64,000 nucleotides of DNA from Paraphaeosphaeria minitans (Eukaryota > Ascomycota > Dothideomycetes > Pleosporales > Didymosphaeriaceae). A program made the translations under genes and the position numbers. The stretch lies in contig WJXW01000005.1 of assembly GCA_015832175.1 (NCBI GenBank), positions 310,001-374,000 of the forward strand. Direction: 5' to 3'. Each line of letters begins with the position of its first letter. The stretch's first letter is position 1. Shown here one piece after another: positions 39,291 through 49,441 of the stretch. The notes below the pieces were generated by a model. It did no database searches. It had not been told where the DNA came from and saw only the letters and a list, made by a program, of their open reading frames with translations.

Positions 39291-40274
39291 TCAGTCGTGG
39301 TCCTCTTCGGTGATGCCTGGACAGCCTTCCATAGCTGCATCGGGGTACTGGTATCCACAGTACAGGCAATACTTGAACTCCTCTCGCAGAAAGCCGAGCA
39401 CTTTTATCAAGCGTTCGGTTACCGGTAAGGCTTCGAATTCTGCAAGCTCCGGGTCTTCATCTTCTAGATCGTTCTCAAGCGATGCGTAGAAAGGTGTCAC
39501 GTCATGGCCTTCGGCGACCTTGGAGTCGTCATCTTCATCTTCTTGCGCCAGCGTCGGAAGTCGAGATGCAAGACTGTTCTCCAACTCTCTTCGCTGTCGC
39601 CTGTAATGTTCCTTTTCGACTCGTCGTCGTGCGCGGATGCGCCAAAGCACGTTGATATCTTTCAACGGCTTCTCTTCTGGAGATGCCCCGTCCGCTTCTT
39701 CTGCTTCCTTATCCGACAAACGCTCAGCAGTTCTCTGCGCATTGTCCAGATCCCACTCCTTCTTCTGCTCCTTTTTCTGCTGCTTACGGTCTTCCAGGTA
39801 GTCGCCCTCTTCTTCCTTAGACCGCTTGGCTGCCCTCGCTGCTTCATCCCACGCCTCTCTTAGCTTGCGTTTCTTCTCCGACTCGAGACCAATCCCGCTT
39901 CTGTCCTCCTTAATGTTAACTTGTATGGGCTCCTTTCGCGCGTTCTCCGCTTTGCCCAAAGTGTCGCCCTGTTTGAACCCAAACTTGGCCATCATCTTGA
40001 AACCCTTGTTGTTCTCTGGGAGCGCGGTAGCCAGGGCTGCTTCTCGCGCTGCCTCTGCGTCTGCCTCGCGTTCGGCCTTGGTCTTCTGACGGGCTCTGGC
40101 CTCACCCTAGGCACCATGTTAGCTTGTGTGCTTGTGACGTTCGCGGGTAGTGCGGGGTCGTACTTCTTTGCGCTTGCGCGCAGCGCGCTGGAGCGAGGTT
40201 TCGTGCGTGGGCTGCCTCGGCGTATCGTCGAAGATCATCTTCATGTAGTCCTCTTCGCTGTCGGAGTCCGCCAT
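39291..40274 (-). CDS. G-patch domain protein (GPATCH11/CCDC75 type)
   Basis: Exons are 40274..40164 and 40106..39291, 308 aa, with a 57-nt intron joining AARKRKE to GEARARQK. The N-terminus is acidic (MADSDSEEDYMKMIFDD). A coiled-coil region leads into a short G-patch: KMMAKFGFKQGDTLGK followed by EPIQVNIKEDRSGIGLE. The C-terminal DUF4187-like tail has EFKYCLYCGYQYPDAAMEGC with a CxxC, and ends ITEEDHD. G-patch proteins usually activate DEAH-box RNA helicases in splicing or ribosome assembly. The human homologue is also reported at kinetochores. The exact fungal role is unknown. Confidence 0.9.
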
Positions 40275-40592
40275 GATGGGCTGCTCCGAATTCGGCGGTT
40301 CAGTGTTTGTGTCGTTCGCGTGTTGGCTGCTGCAAGGTACGTACCTACCTCCCTAGGTACCTACGCGTTCTAGCGCCACAAGACTTCTCCAGAGCTTGGC
40401 AACATGACCACGGATCTTGCGTTCTTAAACCTTACAGGGTCAATTCCAAGACGCTACCTACCCACGGCATCCACCGAGGTAAAAGATACCACGCACCAAG
40501 AGCACGCCCAGGTCTTCTACGAAAGCGACCCACCTCGGGTACGAGGTCTTATCATTGTGAAAAGGTGTACGTCGTAGTGGGACTGCGGCACA

Positions 40593-40856
40593 ATGCAGAA
40601 TATTCTCTCACTCGTCTATCGTATCATTTTTGCCGGAACGGCTTCAACCGCTTACGCAACCGCCAATACTTCCAGCCAATCCTCACTCGCCGAGCAACTT
40701 GGATCGGATGGCGACAGTGAGTGTCTTAGCCTTCACGGATCTGTCAGAAAGACAAAGGCACGCACCACTTCGGAATCAGCTTTGTGCGTAGAAGCACCAA
40801 TCTCCATCTGCGCGGTACGCTTGGTGGAGACTGAGTTTCGCAGTGAGTTTCCGTAA
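40593..40856 (+). CDS. Possible small secreted protein
   Basis: 87 codons. The first 24 residues (MQNILSLVYRIIFAGTASTAYA) look like a signal peptide, followed by a polar Ser/Thr-rich segment with three cysteines. No homologue is recognised, and a chance open frame is quite possible. Confidence 0.2.
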   Translation: MQNILSLVYRIIFAGTASTAYATANTSSQSSLAEQLGSDGDSECLSLHGSVRKTKARTTSESALCVEAPISICAVRLVETEFRSEFP

Positions 40857-41152
40857 CAACATATCAGCAACAGCCCTCTTCAAGTGGTTCCAAGAACCCA
40901 TGAAGCGAGTTCCAAGATCTCGTCCGGTGTGTCACTCGAGCATTGCTGGAAGCGAGGCGGCTCGTAGCAGCTTCTTCAACATGTGAACGCGCATACGGCC
41001 TCCAACAGCGACGTTTATGTCTATCGATTTAGACGCCATACATGGAGGCATCGAAAAGAGAAGGTGATAATGCTCGAAAGGGGTCCTTGCGCCGGGCGGG
41101 CCGACACAACCGGCATTCACATTGGCTGGCTTTCCCCACAGCTCCGAGTGGG

Positions 41153-41452
41153 CTAACCCGCTAGGGTGCTGTTCACCGGGCGTAAGATGCTCCTGATACC
41201 AACCAACCCGATGCTGTCCATGTCGTTCTCACTAGGGTCCTTGCAAATCCCTAATTTCCATTGCCGCAGAGGCCTGCGCGCATGGTGCACAGTCGCAAAC
41301 ATGGCTTTCCACCATACGGAGACTCCGGGTGCTGTGTAGGCGGCTCCTGGCTTGAGGCTGATGATTTTGAGCTTGCAGTACAGGACCAAGCAATAGGGTT
41401 GCAGGGTTGCTCCAAGGGTCAGCCACTGTACGAGGATGGACACAAAGCGCAT
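41153..41452 (-). CDS. Possible unrecognised exon or relic, membrane-protein-like
   Basis: 99 codons with a hydrophobic start (MRFVSILVQWLTLGATLQPY) and a protein-like middle and end (HHARRPLRQWKLGICKDPSE, SIGLVGIRSILRPVNSTLAG). The frame is open upstream past the ATG. Composition looks more like coding sequence than the surroundings, so it may be a relic or exon of a larger gene. No family can be named. Confidence 0.25.
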   Translation of the reverse strand: MRFVSILVQWLTLGATLQPYCLVLYCKLKIISLKPGAAYTAPGVSVWWKAMFATVHHARRPLRQWKLGICKDPSENDMDSIGLVGIRSILRPVNSTLAG

Positions 41453-41854
41453 GTGTTCGTTTGGTTGTTCAGCATCCTGCCTCGGTGGCCTGTTCTACCA
41501 CCTATGGCTACAATTTCGGAGGCTCTCCAGATCTAGTTACCCTGTTCACCTCTGATTCGATGGAGCGCTGTCAATAACTGGTCGCCACCGCTCCTCCTTT
41601 CGACGATGCGAATGATCTACCCTTTCCTCGGTTTGCGCACGATCCCTGTTGAGGCCTTGCCTGCTTCGTTGAGAATTCTCGGTTTTCCAGTATTCATGTG
41701 CTTCTTCTCCGCATGCATAGACTCGTTATAAGCTTGTTTCCCCGCAAACTCTCCACATGTCCCGACCCTGAATTTGAGTAGGGCCCGTTCTGTTGTGGGT
41801 GACCAGTCTTGTTTTCCTTGACATCCGACCGTGCCCAGCTGCTGCTTATCGAAC

Positions 41855-43073
41855 ATGGAGGACAAGGAACTTAGACCTACTCGCTCAGAGGTCACACACG
41901 AGAGTGAGGAGCATGTAGCACCCGCCTCAGCACCCCAGAAGAAGGGAGGTGTCTTCAATACTTTATATCCCCCTGGCCCAAGGCCTGGTGCCGGACCACG
42001 AGTCAAGAATCACTGCAGGAAGTTTTGGTGGTGTGGTACGTATATGACAAAAGTCTCATCGCCACAATGTTGAGCCGGACTCTTGCTAACGAACGTAGAC
42101 CTACTTTTACTTGTCGCTATCATCCTGGTGATCGTTCTGCCTATCATATATGTTGCGATTCCGAAAAAGGCTCAGCACGACATTAACGCTTCAACCCTTG
42201 AGGTCACTGACCAGGAGGTTACCAACACGGAGCCAGAGAAGATTCACCTTAAGATAAAGAGCATCGCAAGAAGCAGCAGTTCATTCCACCCTACTCTCGA
42301 TACCTTCCAAGCCGGTCTCTCGCTGCCAGGAAAGGAGCCCTTCCTCTTCCTCAACGTTCCGAAAACCAAGGCCGATGCTGAGACCGAGATCGACATCGAG
42401 CAAGATGCGCCCATTGTCAACCTGGACTCTTTCAAGGATTACACCAAGACCGCCATGGCCAGCGAAACCTTCGCCATTGTCATGAGCGGCAAGACCAAGG
42501 TCCACCAGAAGGGTCTGTCGGCCATCTCAGTCGATTACACCAAGAACATCGAGATGAAAGGTAAACCATATCCCCGTCTCTCCCGTGTACACCCACGATG
42601 ACTAACCGCAACCAGGCCTTAACAAGCTCTCCGGCCTCCAAATTACCAACATTAAGATCCTCTTCGGAACCAAGGACAAGCTCTCCGACGGCTCCAACAT
42701 GATCGGCAATGTCATCATCCCCAACCCCTCCGTCATGACTCTCGAGCTCGGCAACGTCACCATGAACCTGTCTATCGACGGCAAAAGCATCGGCACCGCG
42801 CTCCTACCCGACCTCCTGCTCAAGCCCGGTGAGAACAACAGCACCATGTCAGCCATCCTCGACCAAGAGGGCCTTCCGGTAATTTCGCTTGTGCAGAGCA
42901 AGTACAAGGATGGCGTTATCCCGCTGGTGATTGTGGGGAACAGCAGCATCCGCAATGGAGAGCACCTGGAGTACTTCGAGGAGGCGATCAAGAGCACGAC
43001 TATCAATTTGGACCTGGACATTGGGCCCGCGCTCAAGGACATCGGGCTGTTCAACGTCACGAGCTCGTCTTAG
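41855..43073 (+). CDS. Single-pass membrane protein with DUF3712-like lumenal domain
   Basis: Exons are 41855..42035, 42099..42560 and 42616..43073, 366 aa. The basic cytosolic N-terminus (PRPGAGPRVKNHCRKFWWC) runs into one membrane helix formed across intron 1 (LLLLVAIILVIVLPIIYVAI). The rest is a beta-rich extracytosolic domain with LDTFQAGLSLPGKEPFLFLN, MASETFAIVMSGKTKVH, GLNKLSGLQITNIKI and NVIIPNPSVMTLELGNVTMN. This pattern is that of fungal DUF3712/LEA-like proteins related to vacuolar-membrane Tag1. Several NxS/T sites agree with a lumenal location. Function is inferred weakly: a vacuole or cell-surface membrane protein. Confidence 0.85.
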
Positions 43074-43534
43074 GGTCGCGGCGGGACATGCCGCGGGTGG
43101 ACGTTGTATCTGGCGGTTTGCTTGCTTTCGGCGGCTCTTGCTATTGGAGCTGGCCGCGCCGCGTGCTTGAACGCCACGCCCCTGTGGGGTCGGGATCCAA
43201 GACACCAATGTATTTGTGCGATGGGGCTTGCGGATTCTGGGTCAACAGTCGATTTATATGACTTTCTAATTGGTTTCAATGATGCATCCGGGCCATGCGA
43301 GCCAGGCTTTTCCTCTTCCAAGTAAATGACGCCTTTGGTGCCGTTGTGTCGGTCCTCCACGTGCATGCCAATTGGTAGACGTCCTCCCAGCATGGTAGTG
43401 CCAGCAAGCCCACCTCTCACGCCCGCTCACCACATCGTCCCACCTAAAATCTCACCCTCCGTACCACCGCTTCCACTTACTCGCTCCCTCATTCATTCAC
43501 TCACCCATATCCCCATCCGCCTCGTCCTCAACTC
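43074..43534. other. Convergent 3' region
   Basis: Between the DUF3712-type gene (+) and the hypothetical gene (-). C/T-rich near 43430-43534. No gene seen. Confidence 0.5.
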
Positions 43535-44137
43535 TCAAATCTCAAACTCCTCTTCCCAAAACTCCACAACCCCCCTAGCACCCCCCTCCCCCAGCGCCTC
43601 CCTCAACACCCCCGCAGCCCGCTCATCCATCCTCGCCCTCACCGCAAGAACAACCACCTCCCTCAGACTCCCCGCAACGTCGCTTAGCCGAACGACTTGC
43701 TGCTCCGTCAGCAGCGTGTCGGCCGTGCAGTAAGGCAGCAAATCGCGGTATGCTGACTTTGCGGAATGATTGTTAGGTTTGGCGCGGAGTTGTGGCGTCG
43801 TGAGGGACGGCGGGAGGGTGTAGGTGTGGGTGCGGGAGCGATGGTCTTGGGGGCCGTCGAGCTGGGCGATGGAGGATTGGGAGGACGTTGGGTGGAAGTT
43901 TGACTGGGGGGAAAGAGCGATGGGAGAGGTTGGAGGCGTGTCGCTGCCGTGGCGGGCTGGGTTGGAGAGCATGTCGCCGTCGGTGGCTCCGTGGGGATGG
44001 ATTGGAAGGGCATCGGTGTTGCTAGCTGTGGATTTCGGCAGCGAGTGTTCTTTGCTCTGAGTGTGGTTGTGAGGATGTTGGAAGGTTGCATCTGATGTAG
44101 GGCTGGCAGCCTTGCTTTGGAGGCCTGGAAGCGTCAT
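43535..44137 (-). CDS. Hypothetical protein with helical C-terminus
   Basis: Single exon, 200 aa. The first 120 residues are disordered, rich in Ser, Thr, Pro, His and Asn. Residues 125-200 look folded and helical (SAYRDLLPYCTADTLLTEQQ, VVRLSDVAGSLREVVVLAVR, then GVLREALGEGGARGVVEFWE). This end is the part most likely conserved. No domain is recognised. The start is the first ATG of the frame and is uncertain. Confidence 0.55.
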   Translation of the reverse strand: MTLPGLQSKAASPTSDATFQHPHNHTQSKEHSLPKSTASNTDALPIHPHGATDGDMLSNPARHGSDTPPTSPIALSPQSNFHPTSSQSSIAQLDGPQDHRSRTHTYTLPPSLTTPQLRAKPNNHSAKSAYRDLLPYCTADTLLTEQQVVRLSDVAGSLREVVVLAVRARMDERAAGVLREALGEGGARGVVEFWEEEFEI

Positions 44138-44626
44138 GGAGTGCTTGCGCCGAAGGGGAAGCGAATACTCAACGCCCTAGATGCACCGACGGACTGAGAT
44201 GCTTGATGGTCAAGTGTGAAATGTTTAGAATGAGAGGTGCTGCGCGTCGCGTGTGTTGGGGTAGGAACGGACAGACGCGTGCCTTCCAAAATCGGTGCAG
44301 CAAAGAAGCACCGTTTCGAATACATGTTTCTGTGCTGATAGATAGCTTGTTATACATATTCTACATGCTTTTGGTGATGGTGCTAGGTAGTGGAGACAAG
44401 TAATGGAACATCTATGGTCTAAATCTAAGGAGATGGGGTATCATGAGAGGAGTATGGACCGCCCTTTTTAAACCTATCGTACAACAGGGACGTGTCAGGA
44501 GCACCTCGTGTCGCCCTTCAGAGAACACGCAGCCTGGTTTTACTGGACCATGGTAGCAGACGAAGTCATTGCGTTGCGCGGATTATTTTCAAGGGACTGG
44601 AAATCAAAAATAAAGAGGACATGATC
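44138..44626. other. Intergenic region upstream of hypothetical gene
   Basis: 489 bp between two minus-strand genes. No feature beyond A/T-rich sequence was seen. Confidence 0.5.
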
Positions 44627-45587
44627 TCAACTCGTCTGATCCGTTGGTGACGGGGCAGTAGAGGATACAGATGGCTGAGCGTTGATGTTCTGCGCTTCGG
44701 TTGCGTGAGTTTTCTTTTCAACCTCTTCATCCTTCCAAAATGACAACCGTGACAAAAGTGAGGTCGACTGGTGGCGCTCCTTGATGGTTTCTAATTCTTG
44801 GTCTACCGCCTGGAGCTCCTTGCGCAGTCCCCTCAAACTGCGTTTTATATCGTCTTCTTCCGTCTTGCTCAGGAGCTTTTCGGTCGGCTTCTGGGGTTCG
44901 CTCTTTCCAGTCAAGAACTTAGGGAGCAGGCTTGTCGAGCTCGGTTTAGAATGGATTGATTTCAGCTCCGCCAATTCTTCCCTGACACTCTTGAACTCTT
45001 CCTTCAGCTCTTCTACGTCTTCGCGAATATCATCGCGCTGGTTCCTCGCCTTTCTTCTCTGCCTCCACTGCTCGAACACTATGACACTGATGCCAACAGC
45101 GAATATGAAGGCCTCGGCTACAAAATTTGCGCCCATTTCGATCGCCTTCGTTTCGGAAAGGGGACGTCGTCTAGTCGCTGCTTCGATCTGCCTCTTCGCC
45201 TCCGCCTCAATCTTCTTCCTCGCGGCTTCTTTTTCCTTTTCTGTCATTGCTTCTTCGGCGACTGTCTCTGCCTCCGTTTTGACTGTTGGCGTCTGATCCA
45301 GTTTCTTCCGCGCGGCTTCAGCAGCCTTTATTTCCTTGGCTACCTGGCGGTCGATGACGGCGGGGTCCTGAAGAAGGCCGAGTCGCATGCGCATGTCGAA
45401 TCTGTGGAGGCGCTGTGCGAATCTCACACAGTAGCCGCGGAATCGTTCGTGCTCGTGGGCATTGCGTTTTATTTGGGTCTTGTTGCTTGTGTCAGCTGGA
45501 ACACGCTCGAAAGTTGAAGACACATACAGCTATAGGCTTGGCAAGTGTTCGAACGGCAAGAGAGGCAATCTTGAGTGTGAGCGACAT
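44627..45587 (-). CDS. OPA3: OPA3-like mitochondrial protein
   Basis: Exons are 45587..45528 and 45478..44627, 303 aa, with a 49-nt intron. Splicing gives MSLTLKIASLAVRTLAKPIA followed by TQIKRNAHEHERFRGYC, the conserved OPA3 N-terminus. A second conserved block is AIEMGANFVAEAFIFAVG, continuing into a hydrophobic helix (ISVIVFEQWRQ). A charged insert (about 60-125) and a long C-terminal coiled coil (REDVEELKEEFKSVREELAE) follow, longer than in animal OPA3. OPA3 sits in mitochondrial membranes and affects morphology and lipid metabolism. Divergent from the polo kinase gene. Confidence 0.92.
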
Positions 45588-46077
45588 GGTGAGGGGTTAA
45601 GACAGACGCGCGATGGCTCCTCGTAGGATCGCAACGGAAGATCGAGGTTCACGGCTTCGGCGGGATATACGTATGGGTTCCTGAGCTTCAAGTTTATGTT
45701 GGCATGGGCATCGAGCATCGGTCTGGGGAGTTATTGGCGCATTGTAAGAATTGAGGTATGAGTCGTGAGGTTGGCTTGGGGAAAAGCGGTTACCTAGTGA
45801 CGAGGTCGCAGCTTCCGATGCACCCTTTCAATTTGGCTGCAGTCGAGTCGCGCAAAAGTCTAGTATATGTGCACACAACAATACAATAACAGCTGCGACA
45901 AGATCAAATATGCATTCAAATTGATGGTAGGCTCCAATGACGAGGTGCGCGCATCGATCATGGGTGCCGCTCCACTCGCGTGCACGGTTCCGTCCAGAGT
46001 TCGCCTAGCAACGACCCAAACAAAAACATTGGCGTCAATCGTTCCATAACAGCAAACACCTTCACACCCACTACCAA
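45588..46077. other. Divergent promoter, OPA3 and polo kinase
   Basis: 490 bp. No forkhead (GTAAACA) or MCB motif is obvious for the kinase. No repeat seen. Confidence 0.5.
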
Positions 46078-48839
46078 ATGTCTGCTCCTTCTGTTCACGC
46101 CGACGCGCCGCCCGCGCTGGTGAGCGATCCAGAAGGTCTGCAGTATGAAACTGGCCCTTTGCTGGGAAAAGGCGGCTTCGCTATATGCCATCCCGCGAAG
46201 CTGCTCAGCCATGAGCATTTGGGCAACACTACCGTCGCTTTGAAGATTGTCAAGTCGAAGATGGAACCTCCCAAACTCGCGCAAAAGGTTTGAGCAGCCC
46301 TGAGCTGGGCGCGTCCAATACTGACAGTCTGCAGTTCGTAACCGAGCTCCAAATACACTCCAAACTAGCACATCCGAACATCGTTGAGTTTTATCGGGCC
46401 TTCTCCTTCCAGAAGAGCACATATGTTGTGCTCGAACTATGCGAAAATGGATCCCTTGCCGACGCGATCAAGAAGCGAAAGTACTTCACCATGCCTGAAA
46501 TCAGGCGCTTCATGATACAAACGTGCGGCGCCATCAAATACCTGCATCAACGGAACATCGTTCACCGAGACCTCAAGACTGGTAACCTCTTCCTCGACGG
46601 AGATATGAACGTCAAGGTTGGGGACTTCGGGCTTGCAGCACTCCTCGTATCACAGAGCGACTACGGCGCCATCCGGCGAACGACCATGTGCGGGACACCA
46701 AACTATCTTGCACCCGAGGTGTTAGAAAAGACTGGAAAGGGCCACGATGAGAAGGTGGACCTCTGGGCAATAGGCATTATGATGTGAGCGATACTGGCCT
46801 TGCTTCGTGAAGTCCGCGCTGACCTTTCAGGTACACGTTGGCCGTCGGTAGAGCACCTTTCCACTCCACGAAACGAGAGGATATTTATCGCAAACTTAAG
46901 GCGCGGGAATATTCATGGCCCGACCTAGCGAAATGCCCAAACGAGATCACAGACGATCTTCGCGATATTGTTTCTTTATTACTTGTTCACGAAGACGAAC
47001 GTCCCACACCCGATGAGATCGTCGCCCACCCGTTCTTTACTCTAGGCCATATACCATTGACACTGGACAGCGCATGCACGTCTCGCGTCCCGAAGTGGTC
47101 AAAGGTACGGCCGCCAACCGCCGCAACAATCAAGCGCGGATACACAGATGAGTGGTGGACTTTGTGCAAGTCCTCTGCTGTGGGCAAGTATGGTCTTGAA
47201 GCCGGCCAAACATTTGGAGCATATGGAGCTAGGAGGAACAAAACGGTGGCGCGAGACTGCCAGAAGGAAATTGAGTCTGGAAAACAGCCGAGTATTCCCT
47301 TCGCACAGGAGACCGTATACTTGCCATTTCCTGCCCGTGTGCAATGGCCTTTCCAGAGCGCGGGTGGACTGAGTGAGATAACGGAGGAAAAAGATTCGTC
47401 TTCGGAAGGCCAAGCGCTGGTAGAGACCACGGGGAACGACCGGATGAAGGGGCGGCCAGTACGCACCGCTAGAAGGGCAGAAGTCATGCCAACGTTGCAG
47501 GAAAATAACGACCCAGCTCGAGAACCGAAACCAGTACAGCGAGTGATGGAGAAGCAGCCGACGCGCCTGAGGAGCGTTCGCAAGATATCGAACCCAAGGG
47601 TGACAGCAGCTCCTGCGCCTGCCGCAGTACCTCTGAGAGCACCTAAGGAGACTCGCTCGTCCCAGCGAACGAAGACAGCCAGAGACGCGTTGAAAGAGAA
47701 GGAAGAACCACTGCAAGAACTGCCTTCACTTCGAGTATCAAAGATCAGCTCTAGGGCAGCACAAAAGCAGGAGCCAACGGCACCTAAATCGGTGGCATCA
47801 CAGTCGACCAGGACACGCACAGCACCGCGGCTTCGTGCGTTGAGCACCGAAGTGCCTGCAACTGACCCTACAGCGGTGTTAGCGCAGCTGTACACTTTCC
47901 GAGACAACCTGGCGCGGGCGTTAGAGAAGAAGCCTACTTATTCCAAGCGCGACAAACAGAAGAAACTACCATTCGTGTCTAAATGGGTGGATTACTCGCG
48001 AAAGTACGGTGTTGGCTACGTTCTGGATGGCGGGAGTGTCGGTGTCTTGACAGCCGCGAATAAGGACTACCCCGTGACTGTGGGCTTTACGACAAACGGA
48101 CTGCACCACCTCAAACAACTTTCGAAGGACCCTGACTACTTGAAATCCATCCCAATACAATTCTGGGCCGCTCCAAAGAAGGACCAGGGCATCTGTCGCG
48201 TCCAAATTTCCGAACAGCGTCGCGCTGACGACATCCGATTGTACTGGCAGAAGTTCTGCAAGTACATGTGCTCAGAATTAGGCGACGAGAACTGGCCCGA
48301 AAACGATGGCGAACGGCCCAACTTTGTCAAGTTCTACCAGCGTCTCGGAAACTTCGGTGTCTGGGGCTTCGACGATGGCTCTTTCCAGGTATTAAACACT
48401 TTGACTTCTCACTAGACGCATTTCCTAACTTCATTTCCAGTTCAACTTCCCAGACCACACGAAGCTGGTGCTATCGCCGGATGCGACCTACGGCAAGCTC
48501 GTATGCCTCTCAATGGAGGGAGCGGCAGTTCTACATGACACGAACAAGGTTCCGTGGGACTTTGTGAAGAGCCGCGAAACGCTCCACGGCTCCCTTCAAC
48601 AGCTACTATACGGTTCGGTGCGGCAAGACGACAGCTATAAGGAGCTAACAGAAGCCAACGGTTTGCGAGAAAAGCTGGAGTTTGTTCAAACCATTGTCCA
48701 AGACTGGATTTCTGGCGGAGGTCTCGGATGCCTCGGAGAACTCAAGGACTACGAATGGAGGGGGGTGCAGCCGGCGACAGATCGTAAGAGGCACGACTGG
48801 GCCAGCGTCGGAAGATACGGAGGAGATGTTTTCTCTTGA
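46078..48839 (+). CDS. CDC5: Polo-like kinase (Cdc5/PlkA)
   Basis: Mitotic Ser/Thr kinase. Exons are 46078..46287, 46335..46783, 46831..48388 and 48441..48839, 871 aa. Kinase domain about 23-285: Gly loop LLGKGGFAICH, VALKIVKS Lys, catalytic HRDLKTGNLF, DFGLAA, and activation segment RRTTMCGTPNYLAPEVL with the phosphorylatable Thr. A basic, Pro/Ala-rich linker of about 300 residues follows. Polo box 1 starts near 600 with WVDYSRKYGVGYVLDGGSVG, including the phosphopeptide-binding Trp. Polo box 2 starts near 715 with FVKFYQRLGNFGVWGFDDGS and FPDHTKLVLSPD, keeping the His-x-Lys pair. All catalytic and phosphobinding landmarks are intact. The linker is long compared with yeast and animal Plk1. 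Confidence 0.96.
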
Positions 48840-49441
48840 AGCGTTCACTGTGCTTATTTTGACGACTGAGCGGTGGCGTTTTGGATGAGCGATATTGCTA
48901 TTATGGCATTTGCATAGGCGCGGCGTCTTGTGTGTTATTTCTGTCTGGGGATGGTCTTCGAACGCTCATTATGACGAACCTGCATGTCTGCTGCGGCACG
49001 ACGGCGTATGAATTTGGTTAATCGAAGTTGAATAGGGCGGTTGCCTAGATTGAATTGTACGAAGTCAACGCGAGTGCCACGTAATGGGTCCTCGAGGGAG
49101 GCAAATTGAAGTGGAATCTAAAAGTGGGCGGTGTTGTCGGGATTTATAAGAGAGAAGCTGGAGCGATGCTAGGTACGCGTTGCCGTTAGTGGCTGAGCCG
49201 TAGCCTAGCCACCTTATGTCACAGCAAGGCGGCGGAACCCAGGGAAAGTCATCCATAACCGCCCGCACGGCGCCGTCTACCAACAATCGCTGTCGCGCCG
49301 AACTCCGCACCGCTCTCTCTGTCGCCCTTCACTCGCTCGCTCGCCCCCTTTCCAGTTTCTGCATCTGCGCATCCTGGGTACACGCCCGCGATATCGATTG
49401 ACAGTGGATCACGAGACTGAGCGCGCTATTGGGCAGTAACC
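48840..49441. other. Intergenic region, polo kinase to myosin-I
   Basis: 600 bp between same-strand genes. The last 150 bp, C/T-rich, are the myosin leader. No other gene seen. Confidence 0.5.

Larger units (their letters stand above)
40275..41854. other. 1.6-kb gap with two possible small genes
   Basis: GPATCH11-like promoter, with a TACGTACCTACCTCCCTAGG block near 40338-40360, and promoter of the DUF3712-type gene. Two weak candidates are listed separately (40593-40856 and 41153-41452). The rest shows nothing. Confidence 0.4.

Noticed and set aside
46987..47907. 306- and 205-codon minus-strand frames
   Set aside because: Antisense to the linker exon of the polo kinase, with no recognisable motif.
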